A DNA stretch of 34,449 nt from Micromonospora sp. MW-13 (GTDB lineage: Bacteria > Actinomycetota > Actinomycetes > Mycobacteriales > Micromonosporaceae): contig NZ_QKKX01000055.1 of NCBI RefSeq assembly GCF_003434305.1, forward strand, positions 1 to 34,449, written 5' to 3'. This document shows positions 7,472-14,692 of this stretch, one piece after another (position 1 is the stretch's first letter; every line of letters begins with the position of its first letter). The position numbers and the translations under genes were made by a program. The notes under the pieces were generated by a model that saw only the letters and a list, made by a program, of their open reading frames with translations, was not told where the DNA came from and made no database searches.

Positions 7472-9118
7472 TTACCCCGCTCGGCGCCGGTCGAACCACG
7501 CGGCGGCGTCCACCGGCAGGACGTGCCCGGCGCCCTGCTCGGTGAGTTCCGCGCTGGCGGCGACCGGCCGGCCGTACCCGTCGATCAGGATCTCGGCGTC
7601 GCTGAGGTTGACCACGCAGGTCAGCTCGGCGTCGCCGGCGGTCCGGCGGAAGGCCAGCACCCCCGGGCCGGTGGTCTCCAGCCAGACCACCCCGCCTGCG
7701 TCCCGGCCGAGCGCGGGGTGGGAGTGCCGGATCCGCAGCGCGGCGCGGTAGAGCTCCAGCGTCGAGCCGGGCACCCCGGCCTGGGCGGCGACGGAGAGGG
7801 CGGCCCAGGTGGCCGGGGCCGGTAGCCAGCTCGGCGTGCCGCCCTCGGGGCCGAAGCCGTACGGGGCCAGCTCACCGCTCCACGGGATCGGCACCCGGCA
7901 GCCGTCCCGGCTCTCGCCGGTGCGCAGGAACGACGGGTCCTGGCGCAGCTCGTCCGGCAGGTCGAGCACCTCCGGCAGGCCCAGCTCCTCGCCCTGGTAG
8001 AGGTACGCGCAGCCGGGCAGGGCGAGCATCAGCAGGCTGGCCGCCCGGGCCCGGCGCAGCCCGATCTCGCCGTCGCCGTACCGGGTGACGTGCCGCTGCT
8101 TGTCGTGGTTGGACAGCACCCAGGTGGTCGGCGCGCCGACGATCTTCGCCTCGGCCAGCGCGGTGTCGATCACCTTGCGGAACGAGTCGGCCGACCAGGT
8201 GGCGTCGAGGAAGTCGAAGCTGAACGCCTGGTGCAGCTCGTCCGGGCCGATGTAGCGGGCCAGTCGCTGCGGCGTCTCGGCCCACGCCTCGGCGACCGCC
8301 ATCCGGCCGCCGGGGTAGCTGTCCAGGATCGGCCGCCAGGACCGGTAGATGTCGTGCACCTCGTCCTGGTCGAAGTAGGGCAGCCGGCCCTTGCCGAGCA
8401 GCTCCGACTGGCGCCGGCCGGTGGTCATGCTGCTGAAGCCGACGTCCGGCAGCCCCTCGGCCTTGATCATGCCGTGGGCCACGTCGATGCGGAACCCGTC
8501 CACGCCCCGGTCGAGCCAGAACCGCAGGACGTCCTCGAACTCGGCGCGGACCTCGGGGTGCCGCCAGTTGAGGTCCGGCTGGGCCGGGTCGAACAGGTGC
8601 AGGTACCACTGGCCGTCGGGCACCCGGGTCCAGGCCGGGCCGCCGAAGATGCTCTCCCAGTCGTTCGGCGGCAGCTCGCCGTCGGCGCCCCTGCCCTCGG
8701 CGAAGAGGTAGCGGGCCCGCTCGGGGGAGCCGGGGGCGGCGGCCAGCGCGGCGGTGAACCACGGGTGCGCGCTGGAGGTGTGGTTGGGCACCAGGTCGAC
8801 GATGATCCGCAGGCCCAGGGCGTGCGCGTCGGTGATCATCGCGTCGAAGTCGGTGAGCGTGCCGAACATCGGGTCGACGTCGCGGTAGTCGGCCACGTCG
8901 TAGCCGCCGTCGACCATCGGCGAGGTGTAGAAGGGGGTGAGCCAGAGCGCGTCGACCCCGAGGTCACGCAGGTACGGCAGGCGCTCGCGGATGCCCCGCA
9001 GGTCGCCGACGCCGTCGCCGTCGGAGTCGGCGAAGCTGCGGACGTAGACCTGGTAGACGGCCGCGGAGCGCCACCAGTCGTCGTCGGAGGTCAGCGGCGT
9101 GGGGTTGCTGGCGGTCAT
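7472..9118 (-). CDS. Alpha-glucosidase / oligo-glucosidase (GH13), mal regulon
   Basis: A 548-residue cytoplasmic glycoside hydrolase of family 13 that releases glucose from malto-oligosaccharides. WWRSAAVYQVYVRSFADSDGDGVGDL (by parts, residues 15-40) and LWLTPFYTSPMVDGGYDVADY are typical of oligo-1,6-glucosidase/alpha-glucosidases. Conserved regions: DLVPNH at 108-113, GFRIDVAH at 208-215 with nucleophile Asp212, acid/base Glu277 in VAEAWAE, and NHD at 337-339. There is no signal peptide. ATG 9118 is chosen; the frame runs on upstream through the operator region without conserved sequence. It lies downstream of malR on the same strand, separated by 273 bases with MalR-type dyads, as with aglA in the Streptomyces mal cluster. 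Exact linkage specificity (alpha-1,4 versus 1,6) cannot be read from the sequence. Confidence 0.92.
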   Translation of the reverse strand: MTASNPTPLTSDDDWWRSAAVYQVYVRSFADSDGDGVGDLRGIRERLPYLRDLGVDALWLTPFYTSPMVDGGYDVADYRDVDPMFGTLTDFDAMITDAHALGLRIIVDLVPNHTSSAHPWFTAALAAAPGSPERARYLFAEGRGADGELPPNDWESIFGGPAWTRVPDGQWYLHLFDPAQPDLNWRHPEVRAEFEDVLRFWLDRGVDGFRIDVAHGMIKAEGLPDVGFSSMTTGRRQSELLGKGRLPYFDQDEVHDIYRSWRPILDSYPGGRMAVAEAWAETPQRLARYIGPDELHQAFSFDFLDATWSADSFRKVIDTALAEAKIVGAPTTWVLSNHDKQRHVTRYGDGEIGLRRARAASLLMLALPGCAYLYQGEELGLPEVLDLPDELRQDPSFLRTGESRDGCRVPIPWSGELAPYGFGPEGGTPSWLPAPATWAALSVAAQAGVPGSTLELYRAALRIRHSHPALGRDAGGVVWLETTGPGVLAFRRTAGDAELTCVVNLSDAEILIDGYGRPVAASAELTEQGAGHVLPVDAAAWFDRRRAG

Positions 9119-9209
9119 CGGTGGCGATCCCCGTTCTGTGGCGCGGACTGCGTGGTGCGGCGTGGCACAGTGGTGTGCCACCCGGGTGTCAGAGCAGGAT
9201 GCCGCCCGG

Positions 9210-9241
9210 TTGCTGCAAGAGTCAAGCAGGGTTTGCGCAAG
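9210..9241. promoter_or_regulatory. MalR-type operator pair upstream of the alpha-glucosidase gene
   Basis: TTGCTGCAA (9210-9218) and TTTGCGCAAG (9232-9241, with the perfect 8-bp palindrome TTGCGCAA at 9233-9240) lie about 90-125 bases upstream of the alpha-glucosidase start. On the minus strand they read CTTGCAGCAA and CTTGCGCAAA. The same CTTGC/GCAAG half-sites occur in the malR-malE gap. LacI-family regulators bind such dyads, so binding by the neighbouring MalR-like protein is likely. The rest of 9242-9391 is G-rich with no clear feature. Confidence 0.5.
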
Positions 9242-9391
9242 AAATGACGCCGGTGCTGGCGGGGGTGCGGTGCCGACGTCGGCCCGGTGCCGGAATCGCC
9301 GGCCCCCGTGGTGCGCGACGGCGGCCGGCGGGACCCTGGCGGGCGACCGCGGGGGCGGCCGGGAGCAGGGGCGGGCGTGGGGCGGGCGGGC

Positions 9392-10465
9392 TCAGGCGGG
9401 GACGGCGAGGGCCGGGGGCGCCGGGCGCTGCCGGGTCGCGCCGGCGGCGGCCTGCCGGACGACGGCGGTGGAGCCCCGCACCACCAGCTCGGGCCGGAAC
9501 AGGTACTCCGAGTGCGGCGCGGCGTGCCCGTTGATCTCGTCGACCAGGGCCCGGACGGCGGCCACCGCCATCGCGGCCACCGGCTGCCGCATCGTGGTCA
9601 GCGGCGGGTCGGTGAAGGCCATCAGGGGCGAGTCGTCGTACCCGACCACCGACAGGTCGCCCGGCACGGACAGGCCGCGCTGCCGGGCCGCCCGGACCGC
9701 GCCGAGCGCCATCAGGTCGGAGCCGCAGACCACGCCGGTCACCCCGCGCTCCAGCAGCCGCCCGGCCGCCGCCTCGCCGCCCTCCACCCCGAACAGGGTC
9801 AGCTCGGCCAGCTCGGCCAGCTCGGTGTCCGGCAGGCCCGCCAGGCGCACCATGGCGGCCCGCCAGCCGGCCACCCGGCGCTGCACCGGGACGAACCGGT
9901 CCGGGCCGGTGACCAGGCCGATCCGGCGGTGCCCGAGGGCGACCAGGTGGGCCACGGCCAGCTCGGTGGCCTCCCGGTCGTCGCAGGAGACGAAGGGCGC
10001 GGCGACGCCCGGCACGTACCCGTTGATCATGACGACGGGCAGCGGCCGGGCGATCAGCGCCCGGTACCGGTCGTGGTTGGCCGCGGTGTCGGCGTGCAGG
10101 CCGGAGACGAACACGATGCCGGAGACCTGGCGGTCGAGCAGCATCTCGACGTACTCGTCCTCGGTGACCCCGCCCGGGGTCTGGGTGCACAGCACCGGGG
10201 TGAACCCGCTCTGCGCCAGGGTCGACTCGATCACCTGGGCGAAGGCGGGGAAGATCGGGTTGTCCAGCTCCGGCACGACCAGGCCGACGAGACCGGCGCT
10301 GCGCTTGCGCAGCCGCGCCGGACGTTCGTAGCCGAGGACGTCGAGTGCGGTCAGGACGGCCTGCCGGGTCTCGGGGGCCACGCCAGGGCGGTCGTTGAGC
10401 ACCCGCGACACCGTGGCCTCGCTGACTTCGGCCTGTTGGGCGATGTCGGACAGTCGAGCGCGCAT
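9392..10465 (-). CDS. malR: LacI-family transcriptional regulator, MalR-like
   Basis: A 357-residue repressor. The N-terminal LacI helix-turn-helix is RLSDIAQQAEVSEATVSRVLND (by parts, residues 4-25), followed by the hinge-helix sequence LDVLGYERPARLRKRS. The effector domain resembles periplasmic sugar-binding proteins: GLVGLVVPELDNPIFPAFAQVIE, ISGIVFVSG-type segments, SCDDREATELAVAHLVALGHRRIGLVTGP and VVGYDDSPLMAFTDPPLTTMRQP. Start ATG 10465 gives the normal N terminus. It is divergent from malE and upstream of the alpha-glucosidase gene, the arrangement of MalR in Streptomyces, where maltose or maltodextrin relieves repression. Three dyad sites lie in the gap to malE. The malR name rests on context plus family; the exact ligand is inferred. 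Confidence 0.88.
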   Translation of the reverse strand: MRARLSDIAQQAEVSEATVSRVLNDRPGVAPETRQAVLTALDVLGYERPARLRKRSAGLVGLVVPELDNPIFPAFAQVIESTLAQSGFTPVLCTQTPGGVTEDEYVEMLLDRQVSGIVFVSGLHADTAANHDRYRALIARPLPVVMINGYVPGVAAPFVSCDDREATELAVAHLVALGHRRIGLVTGPDRFVPVQRRVAGWRAAMVRLAGLPDTELAELAELTLFGVEGGEAAAGRLLERGVTGVVCGSDLMALGAVRAARQRGLSVPGDLSVVGYDDSPLMAFTDPPLTTMRQPVAAMAVAAVRALVDEINGHAAPHSEYLFRPELVVRGSTAVVRQAAAGATRQRPAPPALAVPA

Positions 10466-10485
10466 GGCCGCACTTTAGCTCACGG

Positions 10486-10602
10486 GCAAGTTCTTGCGTA
10501 CACGCCTGCAAGCCCTTCCATTATCTGCAACCCCTTGCTAACGTCCCCGAAACATGCGAGAGCAGCGGCGCAGCAACCGGGCGTCGGGCAGCAAGAACTT
10601 AC
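10486..10602. promoter_or_regulatory. malR-malE divergent control region with three LacI-type dyads
   Basis: Three related dyads lie in the 199-base gap. GCAAGTTCTTGC is at 10486-10497, GCAACCCCTTGC at 10527-10538 and GCAAGAACTTAC at 10591-10602. The third matches the reverse complement of the first at 11 of 12 bases. Between the first two, TTGCGT (10494-10499) and CATTAT (10519-10524) could form a malE promoter with a long 19-base spacer, which would place operators both upstream and over the start point. Further half-sites such as TGCAAG (10507-10512) are present. Likely function: MalR binding and autoregulation. Confidence 0.6.
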
Positions 10603-10664
10603 GAAGGTTCCCACTGGCGGGCCGCCCTTCCCCCGGCGCACCCGCCATGACGACAGGAGTACCG

Positions 10665-11921
10665 ATGCGCATCCGTACCGCGGGTGTGGTCGCCGTTCTC
10701 GGCCTGGCGCTGGCCGCCTCCGGCTGCGGCGGTGGCGACGACGACAGCAGCGCGCCGGCCGCGAAGGAGTCCGCCAACGCCGCCGGCGGCAAGCTGGTGA
10801 TCTGGGCCGACGACAAGCGGACGGCCGCCCTGAAGCCCTTCGCCGAGAAGTTCGGCCAGGAGAACGGCGTGACCGTCGAGGTGCAGGCCGTCTCCAAGGA
10901 CCTGCAGACCAACTTCGTCACCGCCTCGCAGCAGGGCAGCGGCCCGGACGTGGTGGTCGGCGCGCACGACTGGATCGGCAACATGGTCCAGAACGGCGCC
11001 ATCGACCCGGTGCAGCTCGCCGCCGACCAGAAGAGCGCGTTCAACGAGACCGCGATCAAGGCCGTCACCTTCAACGGCCAGCTCTACGGCGTGCCGTACG
11101 CGCAGGAGAACCTGGCGTTGATCCGCAACACCGACCTGGCCCCCGAGGCGCCGAAGACGATCGAGGACCTGGTCGCCACCGGCAAGAAGCTCAAGGCCGA
11201 GAAGAAGGTCAGCGAGATCCTCTGCCTCCAGGTCGGCCAGAACGGCGACGCCTACCACATCTACCCGCTGTACACCTCGGCCGGCGGCTACCTGTTCGGC
11301 ACCGCCGCCAACGGCGACTACGACCCGAAGGACCTGGGCGTGGGCAAGCCGGAGTCGATCGAGGCGTTCAAGAAGATCGGCGCGCTCGGTGAGAAGGGCG
11401 AGGGCGTGCTGAAGCGCTCCATCGCCGACACCAACTCGATCGCCACCTTCACCGGCAAGAAGTGCGCCTACCTGGCCTCCGGCCCGTGGGCCACGGTCGA
11501 CGTGAAGAAGGCCGGCATCTCCTACGACATCTCCGCCTTCCCCGGCTTCGCCGGTGGCAAGGAGGCCCAGCCGTTCGTGGGCGTGCAGGCCTTCTACGTG
11601 GCGGCCAAGGGCAAGAACAAGGCCCTCGCCCAGGAGTTCGTGGCCAACTACACGACCAAGCCGGATCTGGCCGTGGCGCTGTACAACGCCGAGCCGCGCC
11701 CGCCGGCGCTGACCGCCGCCCTCGACCAGGTCAAGGGCAGCGACCCGGACCTGGCCAAGTTCACCGAGGCCGGCAAGAACGGCCAGGTGCTCCCGGCGAT
11801 CCCGGCGATGGCCGCGATCTGGGACCCGTTCGGCAAGGCCGAGGCCGCCGTCATCGGCGGCGCCGACCCGGCCAAGACGATCACCGCGGCCGGCAAGACG
11901 ATCTCCGGCTCGATCAAGTAA
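10665..11921 (+). CDS. malE: Maltose/maltodextrin-binding lipoprotein
   Basis: A 418-residue extracellular solute-binding protein (family 1) anchored to the outer face of the membrane. The signal peptide MRIRTAGVVAVLGLALAASGC ends in a lipobox with the modified Cys at residue 21, followed by a GGGDDDSSA linker. The mature part starts KLVIWADDKR and contains the family segments FGQENGVTVEV, GSGPDVVVGAHDWIGN, YGVPYAQENLALIRN and CAYLASGPWATVDVKKAG, matching cyclodextrin/maltose-binding proteins. ATG 10665 has AGGAG (10655-10659) at five bases spacing; a longer open frame upstream covers the operator region. The stop TAA shares its last A with the malF ATG, so the operon is tightly coupled. Confidence 0.93.
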   Translation: MRIRTAGVVAVLGLALAASGCGGGDDDSSAPAAKESANAAGGKLVIWADDKRTAALKPFAEKFGQENGVTVEVQAVSKDLQTNFVTASQQGSGPDVVVGAHDWIGNMVQNGAIDPVQLAADQKSAFNETAIKAVTFNGQLYGVPYAQENLALIRNTDLAPEAPKTIEDLVATGKKLKAEKKVSEILCLQVGQNGDAYHIYPLYTSAGGYLFGTAANGDYDPKDLGVGKPESIEAFKKIGALGEKGEGVLKRSIADTNSIATFTGKKCAYLASGPWATVDVKKAGISYDISAFPGFAGGKEAQPFVGVQAFYVAAKGKNKALAQEFVANYTTKPDLAVALYNAEPRPPALTAALDQVKGSDPDLAKFTEAGKNGQVLPAIPAMAAIWDPFGKAEAAVIGGADPAKTITAAGKTISGSIK

Positions 11922-13561
11922 TGAGCACGAAGCTGTCCGGCCCGGGTTCCGTCAGGCGGAACCCGGGCCGGGGGCCCGCCGGCTCCGGGCTCCCGCGCAC
12001 CGCACGCAACGCGCGGCACCACGCGCCGATCACCGCGACCGGCCTCGCCGTCAAGGTGGTCCTGCTCGGCCTGGTGGCCGGGATCGCGATCTGGGCGGCC
12101 TTCCCGCTCGTCGAGGCCGAGAAGTGGGCCGGGCTGGCCCTGCTGGCCGTCACCACCGCCGGGCTGTGCTACCTCTACCTCACCCGCCGGCACATCCCGG
12201 CCAAGTACCTGGTCCCCGGCACGCTGTTCCTGATCGCGTTCCAGATCGTCCCGGTGCTGTACACCGCGAGCACCGCGTTCACGAACTTCGGCGACGGCCA
12301 CCGCGGCAGCAAGGACGACGCGATCGTCGCCATCCAGACCGCCTCGGTCAAGCAGGTGCCCGGCTCGGCGGAGTACGCCCTCTCCGTCGCCACCGCGGGC
12401 GACCCGGCCACCGGGCCGCTGATCTTCCTGGTTACCGACCCGAGGACCGGTGCGGTCTCCGCCGGCGACGGCGAGGGGCTGCGGCAGCTCGACGCCGCCG
12501 ACGTGACCGTCGCCCCGGGCGGCAAGGTCACCGCCGCCGACGGCTACACCGTGCTGAACTTCGGTCAGGCCAGCGCCCGCAGCCAGGAGATCACCGACCT
12601 GGTGGTGCCGACCGCCGGGGGCGCGCTGCGCTCGTCCGGCCTGTCCCGCGCCTACGAGGGCAAGGCCATCCGGGCGTACGACGCCGGCTGCGACTGCGTC
12701 AAGGACAACGAGACCGGCAAGACCTGGTCGGCCGACGAGGCGACCGGCTCCTTCGTCGCCGCCGACGGCGAGCGCCTCGCCCAGGGCTGGAAGGTCAACG
12801 TCGGCCTGTCGAACTTCACCCGGGTGCTCACCGACGAGAACATCTCCGGGCCGTTCCTCGGCACGCTGCTCTGGAACTTCGCCTTCGCGCTCGGCTCCAC
12901 CGGCGGCACGTTCATCCTCGGCATGTTCATCGCGCTGGCGCTGCACTCGCCCCGGATGCGCGGCACCAACCTCTACCGGGTGCTGCTGATCCTGCCGTAC
13001 GCCATGCCGTCGTTCGCGATGCTGCTGGTCTGGCGGGACATGTTCAACACCGACTTCGGCCTGATCAACAACCTGTTCGGGCTGAGCATCGACTGGTTCG
13101 GCCACGACTGGAGCGCCCGCTTCGCGGTGATCCTGGTGCAGCTCTGGCTCGGCTACCCGTACATGTTCCTGGTGGCCACGGGCGCGTTGCAGGCGATCCC
13201 ACGCGAGCTGACCGAGGCCACCTCCGTCGACGGCGCGTCGCCCTGGCAGTCGTTCCGGGCGGTCACCCTGCCGCTGTTGCTGGTCGCGCTCTCGCCGCTG
13301 CTGATCTCGTCGTTCGCGTACAACTTCAACAACTTCAACGCGATCTACCTGACCACCGAGGGCGCGCCGTTCCCGGCGGACAACCCGACCAACGGCGCGA
13401 CCGACCTGCTGATCACGTACACCTACCGGCTGGCGTTCGGCGCGCAGGGCGCGGAGTTCGGGTTCGCGGCGGCGATCTCGCTGTTCATCTTCACCATCGT
13501 CGCGGTGGTGTCGGCGGTGAGCTTCCGGAGCACCCGCAAGCAGGAGGAGGTGTACTCGTGA
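11921..13561 (+). CDS. malF: Maltose ABC transporter permease MalF
   Basis: A 546-residue permease. N-terminal helices lie around VKVVLLGLVAGIAIWAAF and GTLFLIAFQIVPVLYTAS. A large extracytoplasmic insertion follows, roughly residues 120-295, equivalent in position to the P2 loop of E. coli MalF that contacts the binding protein. The transport core follows with LGSTGGTFILGMFIALAL, LYRVLLILPYAMPSFAMLLVW and the EAA loop ELTEATSVDGASPWQSFRAV that docks on the ATPase. Start ATG 11921 overlaps the malE stop by one base; the stop overlaps malG by four. The insert contains a Cys pair (CDC) in the segment AGCDCVKDNETG. Confidence 0.93.
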   Translation: MSTKLSGPGSVRRNPGRGPAGSGLPRTARNARHHAPITATGLAVKVVLLGLVAGIAIWAAFPLVEAEKWAGLALLAVTTAGLCYLYLTRRHIPAKYLVPGTLFLIAFQIVPVLYTASTAFTNFGDGHRGSKDDAIVAIQTASVKQVPGSAEYALSVATAGDPATGPLIFLVTDPRTGAVSAGDGEGLRQLDAADVTVAPGGKVTAADGYTVLNFGQASARSQEITDLVVPTAGGALRSSGLSRAYEGKAIRAYDAGCDCVKDNETGKTWSADEATGSFVAADGERLAQGWKVNVGLSNFTRVLTDENISGPFLGTLLWNFAFALGSTGGTFILGMFIALALHSPRMRGTNLYRVLLILPYAMPSFAMLLVWRDMFNTDFGLINNLFGLSIDWFGHDWSARFAVILVQLWLGYPYMFLVATGALQAIPRELTEATSVDGASPWQSFRAVTLPLLLVALSPLLISSFAYNFNNFNAIYLTTEGAPFPADNPTNGATDLLITYTYRLAFGAQGAEFGFAAAISLFIFTIVAVVSAVSFRSTRKQEEVYS

Positions 13562-14493
13562 CCACCCTCACCGGGGTCCCGGCCACGGGCGACGTGGCCG
13601 GCGGTCCCCCGCCGGCCAACCGCGACGCGGGCGGCCGGCGGCGTAACCGCTGGTTCGCCCAGGTCGGCTGGCGGCACGTCGTCGGCGTGCTCGGGGTGCT
13701 GTTCAGCCTCTTCCCGATCGTGTTCGTGCTCTCCGCGGCGCTCAACCCGCTGGGCACCCTCTCCTCGACGGAACTGGTGCCCACCGACGGGGTGTCGTTC
13801 GGCAACTTCGGCGAGCTGTTCGGGCGCACCGCGTTCGGGCGGTGGTTCCTCAACTCGCTGCTGATCGCCGGGGTCGCCTCGTTCACGTCGGTCTTCCTGT
13901 CGTCGCTGGCGGCGTACGCCTTCTCCCGGATGCGCTTCCGGGGCCGGCGGGTCGGGCTGCTCTCGCTGCTGCTGATCCAGATGTTCCCGCAGTTCCTGGC
14001 GATCGTGGCGATCTTCCTGATCTTCGGCACGATCACCGACCTGTGGCCGTCGATCGGCTTCAACACTCCGTGGGGCCTGCTGCTGCTCTACCTGGGCGGC
14101 GCGCTCGGGGTGAACACCTGGCTGATGAAGGGCTTCTTCGACACCCTGCCCCGCGAGCTGGACGAGTCCGCCACCATGGACGGGGCCACCCACGCCCAGG
14201 TCTTCTTCCGGATCATGCTGCCGCTGGTGGCGCCGATCCTGGCGGTGACCGGCCTGCTCGCCTTCATCGGCACCATCAACGAGTTCCTGATGGCGAACGT
14301 CTTCCTGACCGGCACAGACTCGAAGACCCTGGCGGTCGGCATGTACGGCATGCTCCAGGGCAACGAGCGGAACAACAACTTCGGCATCTTCGCGGTGGCG
14401 ACCCTGCTCACCGCGATCCCGACGGTGCTGGTCTTCCAGTTCCTCCAGCGCTACATCGTCTCCGGCCTCACCGCCGGGGCGGTGAAGGGCTGA
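13558..14493 (+). CDS. malG: Maltose ABC transporter permease MalG
   Basis: A 311-residue permease, partner of MalF. After a Pro/Arg-rich cytoplasmic N terminus (about 35 residues), helices include VVGVLGVLFSLFPIVFVLSAAL, FLNSLLIAGVASFTSVFLSSLAAYAF, LLSLLLIQMFPQFLAIVAIFLIFG and GLLLLYLGGALGVNTWLMKGFF. The EAA loop is PRELDESATMDGATHAQVFF. The C terminus QRYIVSGLTAGAVKG is typical of MalG. Start GTG 13558 overlaps the malF stop by four bases (GTGA). No ATPase gene follows; in actinobacteria the multi-sugar ATPase MsiK usually serves such importers in trans. Confidence 0.95.
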   Translation: MTTLTGVPATGDVAGGPPPANRDAGGRRRNRWFAQVGWRHVVGVLGVLFSLFPIVFVLSAALNPLGTLSSTELVPTDGVSFGNFGELFGRTAFGRWFLNSLLIAGVASFTSVFLSSLAAYAFSRMRFRGRRVGLLSLLLIQMFPQFLAIVAIFLIFGTITDLWPSIGFNTPWGLLLLYLGGALGVNTWLMKGFFDTLPRELDESATMDGATHAQVFFRIMLPLVAPILAVTGLLAFIGTINEFLMANVFLTGTDSKTLAVGMYGMLQGNERNNNFGIFAVATLLTAIPTVLVFQFLQRYIVSGLTAGAVKG

Positions 14494-14565
14494 GCCTCCC
14501 CTCGGCTCGCACCGGCTGAGCCTCCTCGGCTCGGGCGTCGCGGCCGGTCACCCCGACCGGCCGCG
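14488..14565 (+). terminator. Duplicated small hairpins and 11-bp stem after malG
   Basis: The malG stop region (14488-14509) is followed by an imperfect direct copy of itself (14514-14533, two bases shorter); each copy holds the mini-stem GAGCC...GGCTC. Then CGCGGCCGGTC (14539-14549) and GACCGGCCGCG (14555-14565) form a perfect 11-bp stem with loop ACCCC. No T tract follows. This probably ends or attenuates the malEFG message before the next GH13 gene. Confidence 0.5.
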
Positions 14566-14692
14566 GCGGCCACGCTGCGGCAAGGGCGTCGGCGTTCGAC
14601 GACGTACACCGGAGCACGCAACCGGCCACCGTCCATCGTGGACGGGGGCCGACCTCTCCCCGTACCGGATCGGACCCGGAAGGACCCCGCCC

